Shown: positions 30,780-42,654, counted from the first letter of the stretch. The stretch is DNA of 64,000 bases from Arion vulgaris (GCA_020796225.1 CM036765.1:36856066-36920065), one strand, 5' to 3'. Notes: generated by a model not told the origin, from the sequence alone. Program-made: numbers and translations.

Positions 30780-33090
30780 ACTTGATGCAGTGTCAAGCAT
30801 AGAGGTAAACATTGAAATTTGGGCAGCATATGCAAGTCAGGCTTCTTTTCCCTGCAGCTGTACACAATTTACAGTCTAGTCTGTACCTTGGGTGTACATA
30901 TTTGCAATGAAATGACACTCACTAAATCATGATCTTGCGGACATGAAGGCGCCACATTTCATTGAAGAAAAGCAGGTTCAAGAAAAGCAATACTGACATC
31001 CTGCCTAAACTTCTTTGCTGTGATAGTTGTTGTGGAGCTTGCAGTGTTGTTGCTTATGTGTCAATTGAACTGAGCAGTTTCAACTATGAAATGATATAAT
31101 AGGATCTGTGTGGGTTTGTCGAAGTGGTCGATACCCCCCCATACTTTTGTTTTATTTTCTGCAAATACTGGCTTCTTGGTTATTATGAATTTTCAGACTG
31201 TCTTGTCCATAACACCATTGGAGTGAACAGTAGATATGAGGTGTCATGCCAGGTCACTGCCAGCATAAATTTATCTTCTGTCGCACAAAACACAGGTTGA
31301 TCTGTCGTGTTAATTTCAGTTGCATTTTCTTCAGGAAAATTATTCCTGTTTTCAGGTACTGTTCCGCATGCACCTATCTGCATTTCTTTCAGCTCTTGAA
31401 ATAAAGCTGGGCTTGAATGGAAAACTATTACAGTGGAGTATATATCCTTTGTTTTTACGAGGGCGCATTGAAAAGTAATGCCTCCAAGTCCATAACCATA
31501 TACATAATTTACAAATGAAACATACATTTTCAGAAAGCTTGATGTCCACTACACAATAGTCATTATTTTTCGACATAATCACCTCCACGTTCCACACACA
31601 CACGCCAACGTCGAACTAGTTGTTGCATCCCGTCGAAGAAAAAATCTGATTTTTCACGAAGCCAGGTACGCACATCTGCTGCCACATCCTCGTCAGAAGC
31701 ATATCTGTTTGCCTTGAGATGTTCTTTGAGCTTTGGGAACAGAAAAAAGTCACAAGGTGCCAAATCGGGGCTATATGGTGGGTGCGCTAAAATGTAGTCA
31801 AAATTGAGACGCTCTAATGCTGCCGCTGTTTGTCTACTGGTGTGTGGACGAGCATTGTCATGTTGAAGGACTGCGTGTTTTCCAGGACGAACACGTAGCA
31901 GTCTTGCCCGTAGTTTCTTCATCGTTTCCACATACCGATCAGAATTGACAGTATTGCTGCGTTCCAAAATTCTGTGTGGATTACACCTGGCAGTCCCCAA
32001 AAAATGGTCATCAAAACTTTTCCCGCTGACGCGGCAGTTTTGAATTTTTTTGGGGTGGGTGAGTTTTTGTGTCTGTATTTCGCTGGATTGTCGCCTTTAA
32101 CAGTCCTTGCCCACCTCCTAACAGTACTCACAGGCGTCACCATATACCGCTCTCATTCTCCGATGCATGTCGATGGGAACACAACCTTCGGCCGTCAAGA
32201 ATTCAATCACAGCTCTTTGCTTCAACCGAATTTCCATGTATGACGCCATCTTGGATAATGTGCGCATGCGCAACATTCCAGACACTTGACACTTACTGTC
32301 CTGAAAACACACTTACATATACTTTATTCTGATATCGGTGTCAATTGCCTCCGAACACTTAACAAAGTTATGGACTTGGAGGCATTACTTTTCAATGCAC
32401 CCTCGTATATCCATAAAGTTCTTTCACAAACTTGGATGAAACACAACCATAGATGATACCTAACACAATCTTAATTATTACACCAGTAGTCTGAGACTGC
32501 TGGTTTACAACACATTTCCATATCAATCTGAAGGCACACTATGATACTATGAATCCATAAATTTCAAATGCACCAGTCTGGTCACAAGTACGATTTTGGT
32601 ACATGACACTTCATGTGTACTGATATATGTAATTTTACAGTACCTATTCACTTCATCAGTGATCAAATCTATGGCAGTATCAGGAAAAATAAGCTTGAAA
32701 GAAATCAATGGTCATATGCTTATGATATACCCAGTTACAGTTGCGTCTGACGTGACACGTCGGTCGCAATACTCACACACGATGTTATTCGTATAGAAGA
32801 ATAATGTCAAGCTCAAATAGTTCGTTTTGAGAACTATTACTCCATCTCCAAAGATTATTTACATGTGCAGTTCTGTTCTCTTGTACCACGCCCACTTCTT
32901 ACTTCAGATGTATCAACATTATCGTGTAACTCAACATGTTTGTCACTACTGTCACATGCTGTATTATTCGCCGATACATCTCTGCTTAACCTTGCGGTAT
33001 CACTTTCGTCACAATATTCGCTGGCAGAGTCAGAATCATCTATGTTATAAGTCTAGTTTATGTTATCAGACATTATAAAAATACTGGAAG
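30780..33090 (-). pseudogene. piggyBac transposase relic, interrupted by mariner
   Basis: Minus-strand pieces in transposase order: an acidic N-terminus (DDSDSASEYCDESD near 33000), FPDTAIDLITDEVNRY near 32670, then, left of the mariner, SSPALFQELKEMQIGACGTV with NRNNFPEENATEI (near 31300-31420), a GGV..T..RSYY-like motif near 31110, a TAKKFRQDVSIAFLE-like motif in another frame near 31000, and the Cys-rich C-terminus CKLCTAAGKRSLTCICC near 30840. The order and motifs are those of PGBD-type proteins. Many stops and shifts make it non-functional. Terminal repeats were not located. Confidence 0.75.
31458..32405 (-). mobile_element. mariner (Tc1/mariner) with deleted transposase, TA target
   Basis: 948 bp bounded by inverted repeats of about 38 bp starting CGAGGGCGCATTGAAAAGTA (left) and, reverse-complemented, CGAGGGTGCATTGAAAAGTA (right). 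TA dinucleotides flank both ends (31456-31457, 32406-32407). The transposase begins at 32249 (MASYMEIRLKQRAVIEF, HTH) and reads to VRRWARTVKGDNPA, then jumps to YRHKNSPTPKKFKTA: the interval with the first catalytic Asp is gone. After a frameshift near 31990, HDNARPHTS and YSPDLAPCDFFLF keep the other two Asp, with 35 residues between them by my count. It cannot make an active enzyme but could be mobilised in trans. Confidence 0.93.
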
Positions 33091-33250
33091 TGTACTTGTA
33101 ACAAAAATAACGAATTTTTCACGAAAACATTGCTGCAAACGGGTCTAACTTTCGATATCGCGGGCGCAGCCATTTTGGAATAATAAAATGTCCGGATTTA
33201 AAGTTAAAGTTATCGATACTGCCGTCTGTTTGAATTGAACATGTTTGAAA

Positions 33251-33314
33251 TTCGACGATCGTCGAAGTTGGTCTCTAAGACTTATAGCCGAAAATTCGAC
33301 GACCGTCGAATTTG
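33251..33314. promoter_or_regulatory. Pair of CGACG-centred palindromes
   Basis: TTCGACGATCGTCGAA at 33251-33266 is a perfect 16-bp palindrome. AAATTCGACGACCGTCGAATTT at 33293-33314 has the same form with a mismatched centre. Their axes are about 45 bp apart. Origin unknown; they lie just before a SINE-B fragment. Confidence 0.45.
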
Positions 33315-33341
33315 GTAAGTAAAGTGTGAAACCGAACGGGC

Positions 33342-33438
33342 GAGCCTAGTCACAATGGGCGCACAATCGTCCCGACGTAGATCACCCCGTTCTTGTCAAA
33401 GGACCAATATATCACAAAAAGAATGATCGAGAGAAGCT
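33342..33438 (+). mobile_element. SINE-B 3' part
   Basis: GAGCCTAGTCACAATGGGCG and GTCCCGACGTAGATCAC match 50000-50045; it ends GAATGATCGAGAGAAG. Confidence 0.8.
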
Positions 33439-33641
33439 GGTGATAAAACGGTGAACATCTTTTAGATCAATAGATTTACATACCACAGCTATATTTTAGT
33501 CTTGTGTTGAATAAATAACATGTTGCAATGTATTATTGATATTCTGGGGCTTTGCCCTATGCAGAGAATTCACTCACAAAACCCATTATATACCAGGTGT
33601 CAAATAGGTTTATCATTATTGATAATACTATCAGATGTGAT

Positions 33642-35389
33642 ATAAAAGTACATGATCTGCACACACTGTACAAGATTACCAAACAATTATGCGGAGGTAA
33701 AAGACACAACCATAACATGCCAGTCAGAAACAGTCTAGGACAACTGTTGACAACAGAGCAGGAGCAGGATATGAGATGGACATCCCACTTTGAAGATGTG
33801 CTAAACAGACCTGATCCTGAACATCCACCGGATATCCCACCGGCCGCACGGGATATTGATATCAACCTCAAATTGCCAGAAAAGCAAGAAATAGTAAAAG
33901 CTATTGGATCCCTGAGAAACAACAAAGCACCGGAAATGATGAAATGACAGCAGAGCTTTTCAAGATCGATCCCATCTTAGCTGCAAACATATTAGAGCCA
34001 TTGTTTGCAGATATCTGGGAGAAAGAAGAATTGCCTAAGGATTGGACTAGGGTTACTGTGGTGAAAATCCCCAAGAAAGGAGACCTAACAGATTGCAATA
34101 ACTGGAGAGGAATCACGTTGCTTTCAATCCCAAGTAAGATATTCTGCAAAATTGTCATAATGCGAATACAAGAAGCAGTAGACAAGTGTCTACGAATGGA
34201 GCAAGCAGGATTTAGGAAAGGAAGAGGAACAAATGAACATATATTTACCCTGCGTAACATTTTAGAACAATGTAGCGAGTGGCAAAGGACTATATATATC
34301 AACTTCATAGATTTTGAAAAGGCATTCCACAGCGTCCACAGAGACAGCCTATGGAAGATACTGAGACAATACGGCGTACCGCAGAAGCTTGTCAACATCA
34401 TAGCCCTCTTCTATAAAGATTTCTCCTGCAACCTAAAAAATTCCAACAAAACATTCCCAGTAAAATCTGGTGTAAGACAGGGATGCGTAATGTCCTCTCT
34501 TTTGTTTAGTATTACAATTGACTGGGTGCTAAAAATGCCATAAAACAACAAGCACCAAGAGGAATAAGATGGACCCCTTTCGAGATGCTTGAGGACCTGG
34601 ACTTTGCAGACGATATAGCCCTGGTGTCACACAAATATGAACATATACAAGAGAAAAGTACAATACTTCACAGCACGGCAAAGACAGTAGGCCTCAAAAC
34701 AAACACAGGAAAAACAAAAATTATGACAAACAGTGAAATCCAACAACCAGTAATGTTAGAAAATGAAACACTGGAAAGGGTTGAGCAGTTTACATATCTT
34801 GGTAGCGTACTGACACTAAATGGTGGCACAGAGGAAGATATAAAATCACGTCTAAGTAAGGCCAGAACCGCTTTTGCCAGAATGAAACCAGTATGGAAGT
34901 CCAAAATCTACAATAGGACCACAAAGCTTAAACTCTATAAAAGCATTGTTTTGCCAGTTTTGCTCTACGGAACGGAGTGTTGGAGGATGACCAAAGGAGA
35001 TACTAGCAGGCTGTCAGTTTTCCACCACTCTTGTCTTCGCAGAATCTTGGGAATCTTTTGGCCAGTAAAATATCCAATAACCAACTACTCCAAGACACAA
35101 GACAAGAGGCAATGAATGACATACTCAAAAAGTAAAGATGGAAATGGCTCGGACATGTTATGAGAATGAGACAAGAAATGCCTGCAAGGATAGCCCTCAC
35201 TTGGACACCAGAGGGAAAGAGAAAGAAAGGCAGACCACGGACAACATGGAGGCGCATGATGGAAGAGGAACTGGACACCGCATCTCTGACGTGGGGCTCT
35301 GCGCTGAAGGTTGCACGGGACAGAAGAGCATGGAAAGTCCTTTCTGAAGCCCCATGTGTCACTAGGCATGACGGGATTAAGTAAGTAAG
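33642..35389 (+). mobile_element. RTE-like LINE (subfamily C), 13-bp TSD
   Basis: 1748-bp 5'-truncated element. In order: linker (TLYKITKQLCGGKRHNHN), RT (KIPKKGDLTDCNNWRGITLL, INFIDFEKAFHSVHRDSLW, SGVRQGCVMSSLLF, LEDLDFADDIALVSH), YLGSVLTLNGGTEED, LLYGTECWRMTKGD, WKWLGHVMRMR and GRPRTTWRRMMEEEL. Single-base shifts at about 33930, 34537 and 35080 and a stop near 35130 break the frame. Tail (AAGT)n. TSD TATCAGATGTGAT at 33629-33641 and 35390-35402. Confidence 0.95.
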
Positions 35390-35589
35390 TATCAGATGTG
35401 ATGTGGGCAGTCACTACAGTTTAGTTGAACTGAGTAATTAATCACACATTGGATTTTACAGTGATATAACACCAAGGTACTCGAATTGTAATGAATGGGA
35501 GACATTTGGACAAAAGAAGTGAATTTGAGAATGCTAGGTCACTTGCAATGCATTACAAAATATTTCGCTGTGCCTGCAGTCAAATGTTC

Positions 35590-35820
35590 TCTTCTTCTTT
35601 GCGTTCGTTCTTTACAACCAATTTTAATCACTCTTGTGATGTTTGATCTTTGCCAAGAACGTGTATATGTTGCACATTGGTTTGGTAGGCCCCTAAACGC
35701 ATAGACTTCTACACGTTTAGGACATGTGCATCCGATTTCAGCCAAACCTCCTTAGTCGCCTCTTACGACATGCGTGGCAGGTAACAGTGGTTCTATTCTG
35801 TACACCCCACCACGCGGGTG
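35590..35820 (-). mobile_element. SINE-A, 12-bp TSD
   Basis: Reverse-oriented 231-bp copy between AGTCAAATGTTC at 35578-35589 and 35821-35832. The head has lost part of the CAAATTTGGGG segment. Confidence 0.93.
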
Positions 35821-35888
35821 AGTCAAATGTTCAATCAACCAGCAAGGAAGTTGGTAAGGAGAGTATAAATGCAGCAACTGAGCTGAGG

Positions 35889-36120
35889 AGCGCCCGAGTG
35901 GTTACCGGGGCCCAAATTTGGGGTGTAAAGAATAGAACCACTGTTATCTGCCATGCATGTCATAAGAGGCGACTAAGGAGGTTTGGATGAAATCGGATGC
36001 ATGTGTCCTAAACGTGTAGAAGTTTATGCGTTTAGGGGCCTACAAACCAATGTGCAACGTATACACGTTCTTGGCAAAGATCAAACATATCACAGTGATT
36101 AAAATTGGTCGCAAAGAAGA
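35889..36120 (+). mobile_element. SINE-A, 8-bp TSD
   Basis: Forward 232-bp copy from CGCCCGAGTGGTTACCGGGG to CGCAAAGAAGA, flanked by AGCTGAGG (35881-35888, 36121-36128). With the previous copy it forms an inverted pair about 70 bp apart. Confidence 0.92.
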
Positions 36121-36447
36121 AGCTGAGGGAGACAAACAAAATTAAAGATGGATGACTGCTATAGCCTGCAATAAAAACAATGTCAATATAGATGGAGACT
36201 GCAGTAAAACTGTAGAATGGCGAAACGTAATAACAACGTACTTTAGTTTTACAAAAACAATGACAATACACAGCATTGAAAACATTGCAGACTGCCATTT
36301 CAGTCGATAGTACCTGGCAATGCAGAGGCCACTCTAGTCATGGTATCGTCACATACATGTTTATGTCTGTTGTGATACTGGTAAATATGTGGACACAAGT
36401 GCGCGCCAGCACCGGGAAGCAAAAAAAGGGAACGTCCACGTATGAGT

Positions 36448-36810
36448 CATGGATACCTCCTAACTGACATGGACCCCACAATGAAGTGCTGGTGCCATGG
36501 ATGCTGTAGATGTGGTGTGGATCTTTTCACGCTGAGAACAGAAAACTCATACACATAGTATTTAGACGCATCATCTTACAAGGTGTTTGCAGCCAAAACA
36601 TGGTGTGAGTATACCAATAGAAAAGTTAGTGACGTGGTATATGACTTGGTTGATGAGAATAAAAGAAAAGTTGTGGCAGGGAATTATGAGGTTAATCAGC
36701 TTGAAATGGGCAACTTGCCGAACCTAAATTCTTTTAGCATGTCTCAGCCAGTTTTAGCATGTTTTAGAAAAGATGAAAGCTCATGTCAAGGTGTTGCTTT
36801 ATCATGTTAG
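36448..36810 (+). other. Unrecognised open frame
   Basis: A frame of about 84 codons (stop before 36559, stop at 36808) encodes a polar segment including KTWCEYTNRKVSDVVYDLVD. Upstream in the same frame lies a Cys-rich stretch (CWCHGCCRCGVD) after another stop. No splice sites or homology recognised. Could be a TE relic. Confidence 0.25.
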
Positions 36811-37329
36811 ATCATCGAAGGAAAAACCATTCTATGACTTCTGTCACCCCCTCTCCCAACTTATGGTGCAAGTAAGATCCAAATGCACTGTAATTAGAAA
36901 TATAATAAATGGCCTTCCAAATACCGTGTACCTGTTTCCATATTTTCATTTTAGGGATTTATCGTCATACTATGTGATGTCTAGTGTATAGAAAGTCTGA
37001 ATTTCTTTGCTTCTTTTGTATCCTTTGTTTGGTCGAAAGATCTTTTTGTTGAAATGTCTTTATTCTGTATTTTATTCATTGTTCATTTGAGTATCATTGG
37101 ACATGTCTATAATTGCTGTGATCTTCTCCCAAGTATGTATTTCAGTGTGTTTCTTTGTAAAACTACATTACTTTGTTTTTACGCGATTCTTCTATTTGAG
37201 AATATGCACACAATGCAATGAATTCATTTGATATGCTCTGCTAGCATTCTGGGTGTGATATGCCGAGAATATCTTGACTGTTGCCATGTCTACCCTGACA
37301 ATGAAGTAGAAGGCAAACAAACTTGCTAA

Positions 37330-38600
37330 AAAGGGAGCAGAATGCGAACGAATAGATAATGAAATCACATACTTTGAAAAAAAAAGCTATCATCAACATT
37401 AGAAAAGAACCTAAACCATCCAACGATGACTACCACACACTTCACACAGACAAGGACAAACTATCATCTTCCGACTCAGGTTATTCACACCAGACTGAAC
37501 AAACACCTACACAGACTACGATTGTTCCCATCCCCTCTGTGGCAACTGCTGAACAAACCACAGAATATGTCCTGCAAGACTATCCCCTGTATATCCTCCC
37601 TAGAAAGGAATGCTGGCCCTACAACACAACACTACATTCAAAACTACATGGCACCAGAGATGAGCTCCAGACTAGTCGACTTCATCATAAGAACGCGTCT
37701 AACGGTATAATCATCAAAACTACATGGCACGAGAGATGAGCTCCAGACAATAGTCGACTTCATCATAAGAACGCGTCTAACGGTATAATCATCAAAACTA
37801 CATGACACCAGAGATGAGCTCCAGACAACAGTCGACTTCATCATAAGAACGCGTCTAACGGTATAATCATCAAAACTACATGACACCAGAGATGAGCTCA
37901 AGACTAGTCGACTTCATCATAAGAACGCGTCTAACGGTATAATCATCAAAACTACATGGCACCAGAGATGAGCTCCAGACAATAGTCGACTTCATCATAA
38001 GAACGCGTCTAACGGTATAATCATCAAAACTACATGACACCAGAGATGAGCTCCAGACTAGTCGACTTCATCATAAGAACGCGTCTAACGGTATAATCAT
38101 CAAAACTACATGACACCAGAGATGAGCTCCAGACAATAGTCGACTTCATCATAAGAACGCGTCTAACGGTATAATCATCAAAACTACATGACACCAGAGA
38201 TGAGCTCCAGACAATAGTTAACTTCATCATAAGAACACGTCTAACGGTATAATCATCAAAACTACATGGCACTAGAGATGAGCTCCAGACAATAGTTAAC
38301 TTCATCATAAGAACGCGTCTAACGGTATAATCATCAAAACTACATGACACCAGAGATGAGCTCCAGACAATAGTTAACTTCATCATAAGAACGCGTCTAA
38401 CGGTATAATCATCAAAACTACATGGCACCAGAGATGAGCTCCAGACTAGTCGACTTCATCATAAGAACACGTCTAACGGTATAATCATCAAAACTACATG
38501 ACACCAGAGATAAGCTCCAGACAATAGTTAACTTCATCATAAGAACGCGTCTAACGGTATAATCATCAAAATAGCGATCGCAAAGAAGAAGGGAGTTGAA
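37330..38600 (+). mobile_element. RNase H LINE 3' region with internal 78-bp array
   Basis: Broken frames show the C-terminal region of an RNase H LINE: an SGYSHQTEQ segment replacing the usual TGHNRL, then TAEQTTEYVLQDYPLY and LHSKLHGTRDELQT. The 3' tail is AATAGCGATCGCAAAGAAGAAG-like at 38571-38592. Between them the last 21 or so codons plus stop are amplified as the 78-bp array. Confidence 0.8.
37645..38572. repeat. 78-bp minisatellite, about 12 units, derived from LINE end
   Basis: Unit: ACTACATGACACCAGAGATG, AGCTCCAGACAATAGTCGAC, TTCATCATAAGAACGCGTCT, AACGGTATAATCATCAAA. In LINE frame it reads HGTRDELQTIVDFIIRTRLTV and stop, the normal LINE C-terminus. Some units are 75 bp, lacking AAT. 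GTCGAC/GTTAAC and GCGTC/ACGTC variants are interspersed. Because units are multiples of three, the minus strand is open but not a gene. Confidence 0.93.
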
Positions 38601-38869
38601 ACTAAACAAATTCAAAGCTATTTTTTTCTACGTTTTATTTTGTGGTGCTCGACACATACCCTAAATGGATCTGCTGCTACAAGGATGTCGGTCTCTAAGG
38701 GTGATAACATTTAGGCTGATTAAATTTATGATCTACAAAAGTTCACAAGGAGATGTGCCAGTGCTTCCTGATTCTGACCTACCATATGATTGTGCCGTGG
38801 ATGTCATGCCTTGTCACCCATTAGCGACTAATTTCGATAGCACTATCTTGATTTCACGATGGCATTCGA

Positions 38870-39060
38870 GTGGATTGTCATACGCTTTTTTCATCTTGGC
38901 ACCTAATTTTTGCGTGAAGGCTGGCTTTCCTTAACATTTCCCTTGCCATTCAGTCGAGCCTTACATTATTTGGGCCCATGCTGGTCTCCAACCTCGTAAT
39001 GTTTACTACAAATAGCATGGCAACTAGCGCAGCATTTAACTTCTCTTATGTCGACCATGC
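38870..39060 (-). repeat. Dispersed repeat G, copy 3
   Basis: Minus strand: CGACTGAATGGCAAGGGAAA, TTAAGGAAAGCCAGCCTTCA, CGCAAAAATTA, as at 8945-9005. Confidence 0.5.
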
Positions 39061-39763
39061 CAAGTAATGTTGATCTGTGATTATGGTAAGCACAGGGACG
39101 CCCATGATTATCAGATATAATTTATACATTTCTTCTTCTTCCAACCCCAGGAATTATGAATTTTCTATAGTGCAATGGGGATAGCACCGCCCAGAAACCT
39201 CCAACAGCTCCAGGCGTGTAGTGATATACCTAGTTCTGTGGAGACTCCTACTCAGGTAGGCTTCCTAATTTATACATATATGGTTTAACGCACAGCCAAC
39301 TATAAACTCATACGGCCAGCGGATTCGGGTAAAAATTCATGGAAATCAGACCCCAACCGATCACGTGACCTCGCATTCTAGTATTGTTGTATATAGACGA
39401 ATTCATTTTAAATCAACGCAACGTGCTAAATCAGGATTATATTATGCAACAAATTAAGTTTAACAATAAGGAATATTATGAATATTTTTCATGAATAAAT
39501 AACCATAGACCCATAGAATTGAGTAAAATTGCAAAAAAAGCTTGCAGTGTTCTATCAAACATATAAAAACCAGCCTCCCAAATCAAACTAGGTCAGGGTT
39601 TCCCCGGTCAGTTATGCGGTCCAATATTAGAGTTGATTGTGGTTTCACGTTAGTCGCACACAACTAGTGGTTCGGAGTTCGCTAGCACTTGGATTCATAA
39701 ACTGTCCGTCACCTATGGCTTGCGGATGAGGTCAAGCGTCTAATCTTATTGGATAGGAGTTTG

Positions 39764-39850
39764 TGTGGCGTAGAGGTTAGGTGCTCGTCTCTCGTACCAA
39801 AGATAGCAGGTTCGTTCCCTCGTGAAGCCATCCGGATATTTTAAAGTATT
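39764..39850 (+). mobile_element. tRNA-like SINE head
   Basis: GTGGCGTAGAGGTTAGGTGC (A box-like) and GCAGGTTCGTTCCCTCG (B box-like) are spaced as in a tRNA promoter; the ends do not pair as an acceptor stem. Downstream body undefined. Confidence 0.5.
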
Positions 39851-40164
39851 TTTTGCCCACCCAAACCTTTAGTTCTGTTAGATTTTTATTATATCTTATT
39901 ACTAAAATTTCAGCGATGTTGATTTGGTATACTTGTCGAAGTTTTACAGTACGATTGTCAAGTTTGTCTATAACTAAAACATTTCCGCGTTTCACATGCA
40001 ATTCAGTGCAAGTCAAAATCGGGAATCTCGTGGAATTAATCAGTTCACAATGTCATTGTGTCATACCTACTGTCATTGGCGTATGTACGCAACATTTACT
40101 TTCATTTATAGAAGTGGAAGGTATCATTTGTTCACTATGTCACCTTTCTTTTTATAATATGTAA

Positions 40165-40405
40165 TAGGGATACGCCTTTGCAAATATTCGTCACCATTTT
40201 GTGTAACTTTGGTTACCATTTTGTTGTGATTATGCAAAGTTATATAACAAAAACGTTTTTTGCATCAACTAAGCTACCTACCATTAAGCATGAATTCGTA
40301 AGGTCGTGAGGTATATGACTCCATGCAAAAATTACTTTTATCCATCAGGTAGATTTCGTACAAATTAAACCTAAGTGTGATCACGAATTTTGGAGCGAAC
40401 TATGG
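40165..40405 (+). repeat. Dispersed repeat E, copy 2
   Basis: Matches 15318-15592 with similar spacing, including TATATAACAAAAACGTTTTT and TTTTGGAGCGAACT. Confidence 0.7.
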
Positions 40406-41175
40406 TCCGAAAATCACGCAACGTTTATTTTATTGTAAAAGGTTACTGAAATGACTGGGGAAAAATAGCAACATAATATGACAGCTGGTTATAAGTGGTT
40501 ATAGTAGGAAACGAAGAGAGACGATAATAAATATATAGGTTATACTTTCACGTCGTTCATCTTCTACCCTAGGGTGTAAAGATCATCCATGACGAACTTC
40601 GCACGATGTTGACAGCTTGTTACCTTCTGGCCAATCATCGGCCCTTTAGGGGCTGTCTGGTGTTATCTTCTCATCAAACTCTAGGACTTCCTGGAGGTAT
40701 TTCTCCTTGACTCTTGGCAATCGATCATCTTCAATTTTCATCGTAATTGCGATTATTTCCCTTTATGGGTTAAACTTAATTTCTACTTCATAATAATTGA
40801 CAGCAAGCACACTGGCATGCATATTTTGGTTTCGGTGCACAGTTTCCAGTATCCACCATACACAAGTTGTGGATGTACGAGTGGTATGTATCCTGTACAT
40901 GGATGGATATTTTGCAATACAAACTAAAATTAGCCTCTCTTCCATCACTTTCAGTCCGTCCGTCCCACGAGGTCACCAGACTCCCAATTACTGAAACAAC
41001 GAAGGGGAGATAATGTCGCTTTTGACCGATCTCCAAACGAGACGTAGCCGCTCAGGGAACTAATCTCTTGCCAAAAAATGTTACCGGTAGGTAAAAAGGA
41101 TAACAAACTGCAGAGCAGGCTATATCGTCTAATTTCCACGAATAATACATAGGAATAGGACTTATAATAATTCTC
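40406..41175. other. No feature recognised
   Basis: Short open frames near 40763-41036 have no recognisable motif or splice signals. Confidence 0.3.
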
Positions 41176-41262
41176 TACTTCCAACGCTCCATATCGATCA
41201 CTTATTAATCCACTCTTTGTGATTTGTATGTGATCTGAGTATAAGAGCGATTATACGTCGTG
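41176..41262 (-). mobile_element. SINE-A-prime 3' fragment
   Basis: Minus strand contains GTGATCGATATGGAGCGTTG and the preceding AATCACAAAGAGTGG, matching 45850-45910. Confidence 0.65.
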
Positions 41263-41391
41263 CAAGTTGGCCAGCACATTCCGATTTCTGTGACGCTTTT
41301 ATCTAGTTCCCTACCTCAGACATGCCTTATAGATCGCGGTGTTACTAAACCGTTGCTTCCCTTGTGAGCTCCGGCAACGTACGGGCGAATA

Positions 41392-41440
41392 ATAATAATA
41401 ATGATAGCCGTCCATCGCAAGCGATGATGATCATGATAAC
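41392..41440 (-). mobile_element. 3' stub of (ATT)n-tailed LINE
   Basis: Minus strand TCATCGCTTGCGATGGACGG then (ATT)n, as at 13012-13035. Only about 50 bp remain. Confidence 0.6.
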
Positions 41441-42650
41441 GTTCAGGATAATAGCTACCTTATATCTATATTATCTTCGTGTCCTGTTTAACACATACTC
41501 CCATTGTCCTTCTGCCGCCTTTCTATAACTTGTGTGTCAAGTCAGGCCACAATATTTCCACCCTCTTTCCACCGTTCTTCGCCGTTTTTCCTTAGGACGT
41601 ACAGGCCTTTTTTCCCCATCCACTGTTCATTGGAGATGCACATATAGGTCAGCTCGGAGTGCAATAATGTCGGTTCAGTAACCAATAACCAAAAGCTCTT
41701 CATTTTCTATCGTATATGACCAGACATACTGAAGTATTAATGTTGAATTAATATTGCCGTATTAATGTCAATTGTAGACAATTATTACAGTGAATAGAAG
41801 GTTTCCTCGATAGAAATTGATCAAATAGTAAAAATATAGTTATGCCCAGCTGGGATGGGATATAAAATCAATAAATGGAAAAATAAACAAACGATAAATA
41901 ACAAAACAAACGATTAAATAACAACAATATTCTCTTCAGATAGTATTGCAAACCAAGTCACAATTTATTTTTAATAAAAAACAAAACAACGTGACAAGAT
42001 GGATGCGATAAATAAAAATGACAACGTCCGAAATATGAAATCATGGTTTTGTGTGGATGAATTGATGATATTCCTAGCTCAAGGTTCATGCCCAATTGAT
42101 AATATTTTCATTTCTAATTATTATCACGACAATTCATTTGTTTATTAAGAACACATGTTTGCTGTTTCTTTCGCACATAGCAGTGTCTTCAACTTTATCT
42201 TTCATCTAATTTTTATACTGTTGTTTTTATTGTAAAACCGCCGATGTGTGCTGGAACACATTTATCTCTCTAATTTGTTTCTGTTTATCTCGGTTTATGC
42301 ATAAAAAAGAAGCCCCGTTGGGTGTATATATCGTGCAACTGTTTATTCTGACATAGTCTGAACAATGTCAATTAGGAAAGGTTACAGTATACATTACTGT
42401 TTAACGTCTGTGTCGGACAGCCTCGTGACATCTCTCTGGCCGTACACAAACAATAAACTATACTCATACACAAATATGTGTGGTTTCTGTACCATCCACC
42501 AGTTACACACATACATATATATCTATTATATATATTTATACAAACAATAGATGTACATTTACATACATGCAAAGAAAGCAGACAGCTTAAGACCAGATCT
42601 AAGGTTTTCGGGGACCATAGGCGGAATTAATAAGTAGATAAGGCAGGATC
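41441..42650. other. No feature recognised
   Basis: AT-rich. Short TATATA runs near 42515-42540. No TE motif or exon found. Confidence 0.3.
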
Positions 42651-42654
42651 AACT

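Noticed and set aside
37644..38615. Minus-strand repeated protein frames across the 78-bp array
   Set aside because: Antisense of a LINE C-terminus amplified in tandem. No gene evidence.
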